Below, in pieces: positions 1-9,139 of a DNA stretch of 64,000 nucleotides. The notes under the pieces were generated by a model. The model did no database searches. It had not been told where the DNA came from and was given only the letters and a program-made list of their open reading frames with translations. Location of the stretch: assembly GCF_017638545.1 (NCBI RefSeq), contig NZ_CP072110.1:1-64000 (forward strand). Reading direction: 5' to 3'. The first letter of the stretch is position 1. The number at the start of each line of letters is the position of its first letter. A program made the translations under genes and the position numbers. The stretch is from Psychrosphaera ytuae (lineage in GTDB: Bacteria; Pseudomonadota; Gammaproteobacteria; Enterobacterales; Alteromonadaceae).

Positions 1-960
1 GATAACTTAAAGTCTCGTGTTGATCAGCCTTTAGCGGCGATTTTAACCCTCAATACCATTGCTCACACAGCAGGTGCTGCTGGGGTTGGTGCACAAGCTG
101 CCGATGTGTTTGGCAGTGCGGCGGTTGGTATCGCCTCAGCGATCATGACGTTGCTGGTATTGGTTTTCTCAGAGATCATTCCTAAAACATTAGGCGCTAA
201 TCACTGGCGTAAACTTGCACCAGTTGTGTCGTTGATGTTGGTGTGGATGGTGCGTTTACTCAAGCCGTTTGTGTGGATGTCTGACAAAATCACGTTATTG
301 TTTAGCAAAAAACAAGACGACGCTAAATACGTACGCTCAGAGATAGAAGCAATGGCGATGTTTGGCTCTCAAGTGGGGGCGTTACAAAAACAAGAAAGTG
401 AAATCATTCAGGGTCTACTTCAGTTTAGGCATATTCCTCTGCGCAAGGTGATGACACCACGTAATCGTCTGTTTAAAGTCCAAAAAGATATGACGGTAGA
501 AGAATATGGCAAGCAACACGGATCGGTATCTTATTCTAGAGTATTGGTATACAACGAAGACCCCGATGACATCATTGGCTTTGTATTAAAGAGCGACATT
601 ATGCTAGCCAATGCACGGCTAGACTCTAACTTCAGAGTGTCAAAGCTGTTAAAAGAAATCTATGTGGTTTCTGAAAATATGTCATTACCAGCGCTCTTTA
701 CCAACATGTTGCAACAGCGGTTACACATCAGCTTAGTGATTGATGAGTATGGTGACGTGCAGGGGATTGTGACGTTAGAGGATTTACTTGAAACGTTGTT
801 GCAAGTTCACATCTTTGACGAGAAAGACAACAGCAACCAGGCGCAGCCAGAGGTGTTAAAAAAGTGGCAGCACCTGTTTGATGAAAACGGTCAATTTATC
901 TCAGACGATAATGACGAAAATGACTCAACCTTAGTAGTTGAGCCCAAGAAGGACGAATAA
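1..960 (+). CDS. CNNM/CBS-domain transporter-like protein (5' truncated)
   Basis: The reading frame is open from the first base, so the N-terminus lies outside the window. What remains starts in a hydrophobic CNNM (DUF21) domain that contains the family-typical SEIIPKTLG stretch, followed by further hydrophobic segments. A cytoplasmic part with a paired CBS region follows; MTPRNRLF begins the first CBS and VIDEYGDVQGIVTLEDLLE is a classic second-CBS signature. The tail is acidic. Family members (CorC/YfjD/CNNM group) are linked to divalent-cation, often Mg2+, export or homeostasis; the substrate here is inferred. Its 3' end overlaps the convergent MAPEG gene by 30 nt. The family call is secure, the cargo is not. 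Confidence 0.88.
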   Translation, partial: DNLKSRVDQPLAAILTLNTIAHTAGAAGVGAQAADVFGSAAVGIASAIMTLLVLVFSEIIPKTLGANHWRKLAPVVSLMLVWMVRLLKPFVWMSDKITLLFSKKQDDAKYVRSEIEAMAMFGSQVGALQKQESEIIQGLLQFRHIPLRKVMTPRNRLFKVQKDMTVEEYGKQHGSVSYSRVLVYNEDPDDIIGFVLKSDIMLANARLDSNFRVSKLLKEIYVVSENMSLPALFTNMLQQRLHISLVIDEYGDVQGIVTLEDLLETLLQVHIFDEKDNSNQAQPEVLKKWQHLFDENGQFISDDNDENDSTLVVEPKKDE

Positions 961-1341
961 GTCCAACCACATTACAAGTACACACATGAAGCCTAGCCAG
1001 AAGGTCTGCATACGGCGTATCAGATTGTTACTGGTTAGGTGAATGTATGCGTGAATGGCTCTAAATAACACAAAAACCCATGCAGCAACCAATCCCACCA
1101 TACTCTCTGTGCCTGTCGCTATATAAGTTAAACTCGCAACAAAAAACAATACCGGAATTTCAAACTGGTTACTAAAAGAACGTCCCGTTTTGAGAATAGC
1201 CTCTGGTACGTCTTCGCCTTGCATTAATAGAAAATATTTTGGATTGATCTTCTTCTCTCTAACGTGACCAAATCTAGCTCTGGCAGTCACAATACCAACG
1301 ATAAAAATCAAAACAAACATAGCGAACATAGGTAAAAACAA
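931..1341 (-). CDS. MAPEG family membrane protein
   Basis: This 136-residue protein is almost entirely hydrophobic, with about four membrane segments. It carries the MAPEG-like stretch in which a polar loop (near residues 50-60, with R and N residues) precedes a helix, and a second motif FRAIHAYIHLTSNN. MAPEG proteins include glutathione S-transferases and eicosanoid enzymes in eukaryotes; bacterial members of this size are mostly uncharacterised inner-membrane proteins. The gene lies 21 nt downstream of the M1 peptidase gene on the same strand, so co-transcription is plausible. Its 3' end overlaps the convergent CBS gene. The family assignment rests on pattern recognition; the enzymatic activity is unknown. 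Confidence 0.75.
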   Translation of the reverse strand: MFLPMFAMFVLIFIVGIVTARARFGHVREKKINPKYFLLMQGEDVPEAILKTGRSFSNQFEIPVLFFVASLTYIATGTESMVGLVAAWVFVLFRAIHAYIHLTSNNLIRRMQTFWLGFMCVLVMWLDLFVLLGLNY

Positions 1342-1362
1342 CGGAATACTCCTTTTTATTAT

Positions 1363-3138
1363 TTAATTATTGTTTTTTTGCTTTTTCATAAAAGCTTCAC
1401 GTTGAGCCTGCAAATACTCACGGTATCGCTCAATATGAGGCAAATGACGCAACACTTTACTGTGTGGGTCAAAAATAACAACATCTGTTGGATGAATTTT
1501 TATCGATTTGGGGTCGGTAAGGTCATAGGTTTTGATTTCTCCATTTATGCTGACCTCAAGTGGCATAGGAAATGGCTTGTTGTTTTCTACTAGCCAAGAA
1601 AGAGTCATTCCAGTTTCCGTTGGTTCTATTATTAATTCAGGTAACGAAGCTTGGAATAGATAGACATCAAAGAACCAGGATAAATCCTTACCAGTGTGAT
1701 GATTAACTAACGAAATAAATTCGTTAGTATCACTAAATCTAGGGGCAAAGTTGCCAGGCTTAGGATCTGTGGTTCCGTACACGAGTTGCCTTGTTGCGGC
1801 AAAAAACGCATCATCACCTATGAGCTCACGTAGCGTATGTAAAATTAACGAACCTTTAGAGTAAATATCACCGCCTGGCCCGGTTTCGCTGTCATATACT
1901 TCTTCTACAGACAAAGAGCGATTGGAGACAATCGGGTATTTATTGACTAAATTGACGCGCTGTTTGTAAAGGTGTGCTTTGTAAGCAATGTCACCGTGTA
2001 AATACTGGGTGTACAAAGGCTGCATGTAAGTACCAAAACCTTCGTGTAACCACATATGATCCCAGTCATTGTTTGTAAGTTGATTGCCAAACCACTCATG
2101 GGCAAATTCGTGATGTAGCAGCCAGTCATAGCCAAATTCGTCTTTGCGATATTTATTGCCATAGGCGTTAATGGTTTGGTGTTCCATGCCAAGATGCGGA
2201 GTTTCTACGACGCCCATTTTTTCATTTGCAAAAGGGTAGGGGCCGATGACTTTTTCGAAAAACTCTATCATTGTTGGTATTTCATCAAATAAGGTTTGGG
2301 CTTGCTCTTGATTTTCTTTTAGGTGATAAAATTGAATAGGATATTGATTACCGTATAAGCTAGTGTATTGCTCTTCTAATAAGCCATAGGGACCAATATT
2401 AAGGGCAATCGCGTAGGTATTGTGAAGACTAGATGTTTGCCAATGATAGGTGGTTAAGTCGCCATTTTTTGTGACACTTTGGAGTACACCATTAGAGGCG
2501 GCGACAAGATCGTAAGGCACAGATATACGAATATCCATCTGCGCTACTTCACCGTGAGGTTGATCAATACACGGCCAAAACAAATCACAACCCTCACCCT
2601 GAACAGCGGTTGCTATCCAGTGTTTTCCTTGTTCTGTTTGCTTCCAATCAAAGCCACCATCCCAAGGCGCTCTAACGGCTTGTCTGGGCTTGCCATCATA
2701 CTGAATATCCAAGGTGAACATACCTTGAACTGGTTTGGTCAAGGTAATAACGAGCTCACCATTGGTATTTTGATATTGAGATTTAGATAAAGGCTTACCG
2801 TTTAGTTCGATGCCGTTAATATTAAACACACGATCCAAATCTACAGAAAACGTTGAGGTCGGTTTGACTGTCGTTAACGTTAACACAGCGTGGCCTATGA
2901 TGGCTTTGTGGTCGGGCAAAATTGTAAAGCTCAAATCGGCTTTGGGCATAGATAAACCCGATTGATGTTGAGATAACGGGCCACCACTCTTTAGAGAGTA
3001 TTCACTTGTTTTACTGGTATCCATTTTAACGGCGTCATTGGCAACTGGTGCTGAGGTCGAGCAACCCATTAAAGTAGTACTCAAAGCGAAAGCTGATATT
3101 GCAGTCATTACTGTGCTTAATTTAGATTTAACTGGCAT
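1363..3138 (-). CDS. M1 family zinc aminopeptidase, predicted lipoprotein
   Basis: A 591-residue metallopeptidase of the M1 (gluzincin) family. The N-terminus is a lipoprotein signal with lipobox LMGC at residues 23-26, so the enzyme is probably membrane-anchored in the periplasm or on the outer membrane. The zinc site is complete: H343-E344-x-x-H347 followed by E366. A GMEHQ motif around residue 317 takes the place of the GAMEN exopeptidase motif of classical aminopeptidases N. It lacks the long C-terminal helical domain of E. coli PepN (870 residues), so it belongs to the shorter M1 group. Known M1 enzymes remove N-terminal amino acids from peptides; substrate preference here is unknown. 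The 300-bp gap upstream separates it from the divergent patatin gene. Confidence 0.92.
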   Translation of the reverse strand: MPVKSKLSTVMTAISAFALSTTLMGCSTSAPVANDAVKMDTSKTSEYSLKSGGPLSQHQSGLSMPKADLSFTILPDHKAIIGHAVLTLTTVKPTSTFSVDLDRVFNINGIELNGKPLSKSQYQNTNGELVITLTKPVQGMFTLDIQYDGKPRQAVRAPWDGGFDWKQTEQGKHWIATAVQGEGCDLFWPCIDQPHGEVAQMDIRISVPYDLVAASNGVLQSVTKNGDLTTYHWQTSSLHNTYAIALNIGPYGLLEEQYTSLYGNQYPIQFYHLKENQEQAQTLFDEIPTMIEFFEKVIGPYPFANEKMGVVETPHLGMEHQTINAYGNKYRKDEFGYDWLLHHEFAHEWFGNQLTNNDWDHMWLHEGFGTYMQPLYTQYLHGDIAYKAHLYKQRVNLVNKYPIVSNRSLSVEEVYDSETGPGGDIYSKGSLILHTLRELIGDDAFFAATRQLVYGTTDPKPGNFAPRFSDTNEFISLVNHHTGKDLSWFFDVYLFQASLPELIIEPTETGMTLSWLVENNKPFPMPLEVSINGEIKTYDLTDPKSIKIHPTDVVIFDPHSKVLRHLPHIERYREYLQAQREAFMKKQKNNN

Positions 3139-3438
3139 GGTTTCTTCCTTGTGTTGACAATTATTTGCACGTGAAAGTGATTCTTTTGAGCAAGTGCTGA
3201 GACAACCACTATACTAAAAACATTAGTTAATTAAATAGGTTAGTTCAACATAGCAAAGGAAGCGAATAAGTAGAAATCCCTAATTTTACAGGGTTTAACG
3301 TTCTATATTTTTGAATATTTATATCTTTTAAATCTAATTTACTAATTATAGAGGTCATCGAATAATAAAACTCTTTCGCACTTGAAGTTGCGGCTTTAAG
3401 TCTTATGTCTAGTGTATTCAATACAACAAGGAAACAGA
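3139..3438. other. Divergent intergenic region, M1 peptidase / patatin
   Basis: About 300 bp of AT-rich DNA separate two divergent genes and must hold promoters for both. I see no open frame with a ribosome-binding site and no RNA gene. A weak, imperfect inverted repeat (AAATCCCT near 3274 and AGGGTTT near 3289) is present, but it is too short to interpret. Confidence 0.5.
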
Positions 3439-4383
3439 ATGAGCGTTCAGCTACAATCAGAAGCCATACAAAAGCCTCTCGTTAATCCTTCTATGGCACA
3501 GGAGCCTCTAGCTCTTAGTGATATTGTACCTGGATTAGGTCTTGTTGCAGAAGGTGGTGGTCAAAAGGGCGTGTTTACCGCAGGCGTATTAGACAGTTGG
3601 TTAGTTGAAGGGTTTAATCCGTTTGAAATTTTGGTAGGGACCTCAGCTGGGGCTCAAAATATTGCGAGTTATTTAAGTAGCCAAACCGGATTTGCGTATT
3701 CAGCAATTTCTCATTTAACCATGGACGAACGGTTTTTTAGCTTGATGTCAGGCTTAACCGGTAAAAATGCGTTGAACCTAGACTGGTACTTCAAACAAGT
3801 TAAAACACCGACTTATCAACTGGACTTAAATAAGGCTAAAGAGAACGCACAGGGCAGAAAAATTAGATTTGCTACGACCAGTCTAGAAAAAGTACAAACC
3901 AAACTACTTAACCCTCAAAAAAGCGGTTGGCTAAAGAGTTTAAAAGCCTCCAGTGCAATTCCTTTATTGTATCGGCCCGGTGTGAAAATTCGAGGTAAAG
4001 CTTATATTGACGGTGGTGTTTCCGCCCCTATACCGGTTAAAGAAGCCTATAAATTGGGTGCTGATAAAGTTGTCGTGATCAGAACGTCAAAAACGTCGGA
4101 TAGCCCAATTACCCAGTTTATCGGAAGGACTCGACCTGTCTTTAACAAAACCAACTGGTACCCAAGGACGCTGACTTGGCTCGACAAACATGAAGCGTCT
4201 TATGATGAAGCCCAACGTTTTATTGAGCGCCCTCCAAAGGACTTGAAAGTAGTCGAAATCTATCCACCTAGACCATTGCGAAGTAAGTTGTTAGGTAGTA
4301 CTGAGGATGATCTAATTGAAGACTATCGAATGGGTTACGAAGTCGGTAAGCAGTTCATATTAAATAGAGAAACCTTATTATAA
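3439..4383 (+). CDS. Patatin-like phospholipase (YjjU-type)
   Basis: A 314-residue cytoplasmic serine hydrolase with the patatin Ser-Asp dyad. The glycine-rich oxyanion motif GGGQKG is near residue 39, the nucleophile elbow GTSAG places Ser69, and the catalytic Asp191 sits in DGG. Patatin-like proteins hydrolyse acyl chains from lipids; the closest described bacterial relatives are YjjU-like proteins of unknown physiological substrate. I chose ATG 3439 because a purine-rich AAGGAAAC lies just upstream; a GTG at 3412 would add nine residues without a better site. There is no signal peptide. It stands alone, divergent from the M1 peptidase. Confidence 0.88.
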   Translation: MSVQLQSEAIQKPLVNPSMAQEPLALSDIVPGLGLVAEGGGQKGVFTAGVLDSWLVEGFNPFEILVGTSAGAQNIASYLSSQTGFAYSAISHLTMDERFFSLMSGLTGKNALNLDWYFKQVKTPTYQLDLNKAKENAQGRKIRFATTSLEKVQTKLLNPQKSGWLKSLKASSAIPLLYRPGVKIRGKAYIDGGVSAPIPVKEAYKLGADKVVVIRTSKTSDSPITQFIGRTRPVFNKTNWYPRTLTWLDKHEASYDEAQRFIERPPKDLKVVEIYPPRPLRSKLLGSTEDDLIEDYRMGYEVGKQFILNRETLL

Positions 4384-4492
4384 ATCATACTGTTATTTTC
4401 AGACTTTGAGTCTGTTTAGTCGATTTGTTTGAGTAAATTCGTTACAGTACAGTCACCGCTAGCTCAAAATTGTGTCTTTGAAGGGGAGATTC

Positions 4493-5119
4493 ATGACGCT
4501 TGAAAGCAGTAGCTCACTTATTTTAACTTTTGAACGGACATACTTGGCGGTCTTTTTTAGTTTAGTAGCGGCATTTTACACCGTTCGAATTATTCGCTTG
4601 CAAAATACTCTTAAGCAAAAAGTTGTGTTTGCCGGCGCCGCGTATTGTTCGACTTGGTGGAACCATCTGGCGTTTCGCATTTTTAGAGTGGCTATTTGGT
4701 TTGTGTGTTTAGCGAGAGCATTTTGGCCTCAAGTTGACGATTATTTGGGGATTTTCAACACTTTGGTTTCTCCAACTCTAACGTCAATTGGCCTTATATT
4801 ACTCACCGTCGGTTTTATTTTAACTCTAACTATTCACTTTAAATTGGGCGACGTTTGGCGCTCAGGAATTGATAGTACAGCACCGCGGTCATTACTCACT
4901 GATGGGTATTATGCGTTTTCTCGTAATCCTATGTATGTGTTTGTGGCCATTGCTCAGTTGGGCTTTTTTATGGTGATCCCGTCTGTCTTTACCCTAGTAT
5001 GTTTATTTGTAGGCTGGTTAACTTTGTATAACCAAACCGTTCAAGAAGAAAAACATTTATCAACGAAGTTTCCCATTCTTTATCCTAAGTATTGTTCAAT
5101 GGTGCGGCGCTGGATTTAA
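4493..5119 (+). CDS. Isoprenylcysteine methyltransferase-like membrane protein
   Basis: A 208-residue integral membrane protein with roughly five hydrophobic segments. The C-terminal third carries the pattern of the ICMT/phospholipid methyltransferase superfamily: a GPxxxxR-like region followed by YAFSRNPMYVFVA and, near the end, an EEKHL-type acidic segment before the last conserved tyrosine. Family members methylate lipids or prenylated substrates with S-adenosylmethionine at the inner membrane; bacterial substrates are mostly unknown. ATG 4493 is preferred over GTG 4472 because GAAGGGGAGA lies directly before it. It is a single gene between patatin and katG. Confidence 0.78.
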   Translation: MTLESSSSLILTFERTYLAVFFSLVAAFYTVRIIRLQNTLKQKVVFAGAAYCSTWWNHLAFRIFRVAIWFVCLARAFWPQVDDYLGIFNTLVSPTLTSIGLILLTVGFILTLTIHFKLGDVWRSGIDSTAPRSLLTDGYYAFSRNPMYVFVAIAQLGFFMVIPSVFTLVCLFVGWLTLYNQTVQEEKHLSTKFPILYPKYCSMVRRWI

Positions 5120-5180
5120 TTTACGTTGATTATTTTTGCGTATATTCAAAAAAACTGAACACTAACTTCAGTTTATCTTA

Positions 5181-5197
5181 ATTTCCAAATTGGAAAT
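5181..5197. promoter_or_regulatory. Perfect inverted repeat upstream of katG, candidate operator
   Basis: ATTTCCAA and TTGGAAAT form two perfect 8-bp arms around a single A, 53 bp before the katG start codon. The position suits an operator or activator site. It resembles neither the Fur consensus nor the spaced OxyR half-sites, so the cognate factor is unknown. Confidence 0.45.
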
Positions 5198-5249
5198 CGT
5201 TTCTATAATTCTAAAGGTCGAAACAGAGTAGACTCTTAGGATTATAAAA

Positions 5250-7520
5250 ATGAACAAAAATAAACTATTCAAAACCTCGCTGCTGGCGAGTGCCATGGCC
5301 TTTGCATTTTCAAGCGCCACTCTCGCAGAAGAAGCAAAAATCAGTAAGCCAAAAGGCGCTGTCGGAAGTGGTCACGTAGTGGCCAACCAAGCAAAATCTA
5401 ACTTGTTTTGGTGGCCTGACCAAATTGATCTTTCTCCGTTACGTGATCACGATGCTCGCTCTAACCCACTGGGTGAGGACTTTGATTACAAAAAAGCATT
5501 TGCGGAATTAGATTATCAACAACTTAAAAACGACATCAATGCCGTCTTAACTGATTCTCAAGATTGGTGGCCAGCGGATTGGGGTAATTATGGCCCATTC
5601 TTTATTCGTATGACTTGGCACGCTGCAGGTACATACCGTACGCTCGACGGTCGTGGTGGAGCTGGTGGTGGTCAACAACGTTTTGACCCACTTAACAGCT
5701 GGCCAGATAATGGCAACTTAGACAAAGCGCGTCGTTTGTTATGGCCTGTAAAACAAAAATACGGTGAGCACATCTCTTGGGGTGACCTAATTGTTTTAGC
5801 AGGTAATGTCGCTCTTGAAAATATGGGTTTTAAAACCTACGGTTTTGCCGCCGGTCGTGACGACGACTGGGAGCCGGATATGGTTTATTGGGGTCCAGAA
5901 GTTGAGATGCTTGCAAGTGACCGTCGTGAAAAAGACGGTAAGCTGAAAAAGCCTTTAGCTGCAGTTCATATGGGATTGATTTATGTAAACCCAGAAGGCC
6001 CTGGCGGCAACCCAGATCCACTTGGTTCAGCCAAAAACATTCGTGAATCATTTGCTCGTATGGCGATGAACGACGAAGAAACGCTCGCTTTAACAGCTGG
6101 TGGTCACACATTTGGTAAAATGCACGGAGCACACAAACCTGCAGACTGTTTAGAGCGTGAGCCTGGTGCTGCACCGATTGAGCAGCAAGGTTTTGGTTGG
6201 AAGAATAACTGTGGTAAAGGCCACTCTGAAGACACGGTAACCAGTGGTCTTGAGGGAGCTTGGACCCAAGCGCCAACACAATGGACGTCTTTGTATTTGT
6301 CTAACCTTCTTAACTTTGATTGGAAATTAACGACCAGTCCAGCAGGTGCTAAGCAATGGATTCCTACTGATGAATCAATGCAAAAGGTTGTTCCTGATGC
6401 GCACATCAAAGGTAAGTTTAATCCGCCTGTAATGACGACTGCAGACATGGCGTTCAAGTTTGATCCTGAGTATCGCAAGATTGCAGAGCGCTTCTTAAAA
6501 GATCCTGAAGCTTATCGTTTAGCGTTTGCTAAAGCATGGTTCAAGCTTACCCACCGTGATATGGGGCCAATTGACAACTATATGGGTGAAGAAGTACCTA
6601 AGCAAACTCATATTTGGCAAGACCCAATCGTAAAACCAGACTACAAATTGATTGGTGACAAAGAAATCAAAGAGCTTAAAGAAGAGATCTTAGATTCTGG
6701 CTTGACTGTTCAAGAGTTGGTTCGCGTAGCTTGGGGTGCAGCATCTTCATACCGTGATTCGGATATGCGTGGCGGTGCAAACGGTGCTCGTATTGCCTTA
6801 GCGCCACAAAAAGACTGGGCGGTTAATAACCCTGCAGAAGTTAAGAAGGTTGTTGATGTACTTAAGAAAATTCAAAAGGACTTCAACGACTCGTTTTTCA
6901 GCAGCAAAAAAGTGTCTCTGTCTGACCTAATCGTATTAGGCGGTGCAGCTGCGATTGAAAAAGCAGCCAAAGACGCTGGTTACACTAACGTAACAGTTCC
7001 ATTTGTACCTGGCCGTGGTGATGCGACGCAAGAACAAACAGATGTGAACTCGTTCTCGATGTTGACGCCACATGCTGATGCATTCCGTAACTATTACGAA
7101 AAGGGTTATTACAAGTCGCCGACTGAAGCCCTAATCGACAAAGCAGATCAATTAGCATTAACCGTACCTGAAATGACAGTATTGATTGGTGGTATGCGTA
7201 GTTTAGGTGCCAATGCCGATGGCAGTAAGCACGGCGTGTTCACTGACAAGCCTGGTACGTTAAGCAATGATTACTTTGTAAACCTACTCGATATGTCAAC
7301 TAAATGGCAAAAAGCAGGCGAGGTGTATCAAGGTATTGATCGTCAGTCGGGCAAAGTGAAGTACACAGCGACACCTGTGGACCTTATCTTTGGCTCTTCA
7401 TCTGAACTTCGTGCTGTTGCAGAGGTATATGCCTTTGACACATCAAAACAACGATTTGTAGAAGACTTTGTTGATGCTTGGGTCAAAGTCATGCAGTTAG
7501 ATCGTTTTGACCTAAAATAA
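5250..7520 (+). CDS. katG: Catalase-peroxidase with N-terminal export signal
   Basis: A 756-residue haem enzyme of the KatG family that breaks down hydrogen peroxide and has broad peroxidase activity. Active-site residues are all present: distal Arg120, Trp123 and His124, proximal His286, and the Trp123-Tyr245-Met271 set that forms the covalent adduct needed for catalase activity. The second, haemless KatG-type domain covers the C-terminal half. Residues 1-26 form a Sec-type signal peptide (charged MNKNK start, hydrophobic core, ATLAEE cleavage region), so the enzyme should act in the periplasm, unlike cytoplasmic KatG. A perfect inverted repeat lies upstream and a bidirectional terminator follows. 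It is monocistronic. Confidence 0.97.
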   Translation: MNKNKLFKTSLLASAMAFAFSSATLAEEAKISKPKGAVGSGHVVANQAKSNLFWWPDQIDLSPLRDHDARSNPLGEDFDYKKAFAELDYQQLKNDINAVLTDSQDWWPADWGNYGPFFIRMTWHAAGTYRTLDGRGGAGGGQQRFDPLNSWPDNGNLDKARRLLWPVKQKYGEHISWGDLIVLAGNVALENMGFKTYGFAAGRDDDWEPDMVYWGPEVEMLASDRREKDGKLKKPLAAVHMGLIYVNPEGPGGNPDPLGSAKNIRESFARMAMNDEETLALTAGGHTFGKMHGAHKPADCLEREPGAAPIEQQGFGWKNNCGKGHSEDTVTSGLEGAWTQAPTQWTSLYLSNLLNFDWKLTTSPAGAKQWIPTDESMQKVVPDAHIKGKFNPPVMTTADMAFKFDPEYRKIAERFLKDPEAYRLAFAKAWFKLTHRDMGPIDNYMGEEVPKQTHIWQDPIVKPDYKLIGDKEIKELKEEILDSGLTVQELVRVAWGAASSYRDSDMRGGANGARIALAPQKDWAVNNPAEVKKVVDVLKKIQKDFNDSFFSSKKVSLSDLIVLGGAAAIEKAAKDAGYTNVTVPFVPGRGDATQEQTDVNSFSMLTPHADAFRNYYEKGYYKSPTEALIDKADQLALTVPEMTVLIGGMRSLGANADGSKHGVFTDKPGTLSNDYFVNLLDMSTKWQKAGEVYQGIDRQSGKVKYTATPVDLIFGSSSELRAVAEVYAFDTSKQRFVEDFVDAWVKVMQLDRFDLK

Positions 7521-7582
7521 ACGACTGCGATGACAAAGGTTAGGTATTGACGCTTAACCTTTGAAATAAAGTAAGCGAAACA

Positions 7583-7622
7583 AAAAAAGCGACGACCTTG
7601 AATGTAAGGGCGTCGCTTTTTT
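7583..7622. terminator. Bidirectional terminator between katG and fadL-like gene
   Basis: A long stem (AAAAAGCGACG pairs with CGTCGCTTTTT, extended inward by CCTT/AAGG past a mismatch) has an A-tract on one side and a T-tract on the other. It can therefore stop transcription of both convergent genes. Confidence 0.9.
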
Positions 7623-7639
7623 ATTTAATCAACAAATAT

Positions 7640-8929
7640 TTAGAACGTGTAGTTCAACTGCGCACTTAGGATAGTTGCAGATGCATTTTGAGTTGCCTGT
7701 AACGTTGAAGTTAGAGGGCCAAATGCGGTTTGCTCATTTACGGCTGCTTCTTTACCAAGGACCTTTACGAAACCAGCATCAATAGTAATTGACTCATCTA
7801 GTGTGTAGGTTGCGCCTACGCTGAACCAACGACGGTCAGTGTCTGGGATGCTAATACTGCGGTGCTCGTCTGATACCGCACCTTCATCGTAGGCAACACC
7901 TGCACGCAATGTCCACTCTGTATCAAACACATAAGTTGTGCCAACACTGTATTTTTTAGTGTTGTGGAATTTTTCTTCTTTAAGAAGAACGTCGATGCCG
8001 TTTTCTAAATTTGCTTCTAATACATCAAAGCTACTCCAGCCAAACCAGTTAATGCTTGCTTGAACAGACAATTGCTCGGTGAATGCATGATTTACTGAAA
8101 GTTCAGCTACAGCAGGTAATTCGATGTCGACAGAACCCGGTTGGTTGTAAGGAGCGACAACATCTGAACGCATTTCACCAGATAGGTTTAAATCCACTTC
8201 TGCACGGTAGCTAAGACCAACCTGTGTGGCGTCAGTTGGAGACCAGTGAACACCAAGGTTCCAGCCAAATGACCAATCATCACCTTCTACTTTGGCGATA
8301 CGAGCCAATGGTGGAACAACGCCACCAACGGCACCAGAGATAACCGCTGGAACCGAAGTGCTTAATTCTGCTTCACTGTATACAGCGTTTAGGCCAAGAC
8401 CAAGACTTAGTGTATCAGACAGCTTGTAAGCGACAGTTGGGTTGATATTGATAGATTTGATTTCAGCGCGGTCACCAAAGTGCAAACCGTTAAAGCTGTC
8501 GTCGTAATCTGAAGCTAGGCCATAGTTACTATACATACCTAAACCAACAGACCATTGATCGTTGATTGGACGAGCATAAAAAGCAGCAGGAATGATTGCA
8601 CTGCCTGCAACGCCTTCTTGGTTGGCATCCAATGTCAGTGTTTGACCTTGGTTAGTTAGTGTAACTGTACCTTCCGAATCGATACCTGGGTCGACATAGC
8701 TAATAAAAAGGCTAGAAGTTGCTTTGTCGAACTGAGTGATAGCCGCTGGATTTGAATATAAAACGGTCGCGTTTTCGGCAACAACAGCTTGACCCGCAAA
8801 CGCACGACCTAAACCATTGGCACTGTGTTCGTTAAGGTAAAAACCAGCCGCTAAAGCAGCTTCAGACATGAACATAGCGCTTAGAGATAAAGCGACGATC
8901 GACTTAGTAGGAAGTTGATTTTTTTTCAT
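7640..8929 (-). CDS. FadL/OmpP1-type outer-membrane transporter
   Basis: A 429-residue outer-membrane beta-barrel of the FadL (toluene_X) family, which carries long-chain fatty acids or other hydrophobic compounds across the outer membrane. A signal peptide ends at ALAAGFYLNEHSA; the mature N-terminus with GLGRAFAGQAV and the NPAA turn is diagnostic for the family. The C-terminus ends in an aromatic residue (QLNYTF), as expected for barrel assembly. The start was set at 8929, where MKKNQ begins a normal signal peptide; an upstream in-frame start would add 17 residues. It shares strand orientation with the LysR gene behind it. Whether the cargo is fatty acid is inferred from the family. Confidence 0.9.
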   Translation of the reverse strand: MKKNQLPTKSIVALSLSAMFMSEAALAAGFYLNEHSANGLGRAFAGQAVVAENATVLYSNPAAITQFDKATSSLFISYVDPGIDSEGTVTLTNQGQTLTLDANQEGVAGSAIIPAAFYARPINDQWSVGLGMYSNYGLASDYDDSFNGLHFGDRAEIKSININPTVAYKLSDTLSLGLGLNAVYSEAELSTSVPAVISGAVGGVVPPLARIAKVEGDDWSFGWNLGVHWSPTDATQVGLSYRAEVDLNLSGEMRSDVVAPYNQPGSVDIELPAVAELSVNHAFTEQLSVQASINWFGWSSFDVLEANLENGIDVLLKEEKFHNTKKYSVGTTYVFDTEWTLRAGVAYDEGAVSDEHRSISIPDTDRRWFSVGATYTLDESITIDAGFVKVLGKEAAVNEQTAFGPLTSTLQATQNASATILSAQLNYTF

Positions 8930-9139
8930 TGAGTTAACTAACCCTTTTATGTTGATTTTGATGCAATGCCTAATAGACACAGCTTTAAAATTGGATAGCG
9001 GATTTTAATAGAGCATATGTCCTAGGAGTAATTAACTTTTTTAGGTGCCCTACATAAAAAAAGTCATAGCCTGTATTAATAAGCATCTAAATGAGGATAT
9101 AACCCGCAATGTGCAGTAAATATAGTCGCTATGAGCTAT
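8930..9139. other. Intergenic region upstream of fadL-like gene
   Basis: About 210 bp between the LysR stop codon and the fadL-like start. It should contain the fadL promoter on the minus strand. I see no clear FadR-type palindrome or RNA gene. Confidence 0.4.

Noticed and set aside
5181..5197. Fur or OxyR box before katG
   Set aside because: The repeat lacks the GATAAT-type Fur hexamers and the spaced ATAG/CTAT OxyR pattern, so I kept it only as an unassigned operator candidate.
5830..6478. Two overlapping minus-strand open frames (149 and 124 codons) inside katG
   Set aside because: They lie wholly opposite a strongly conserved gene, have no ribosome-binding site, and their translations look like random Cys/His/Gln-rich sequence.
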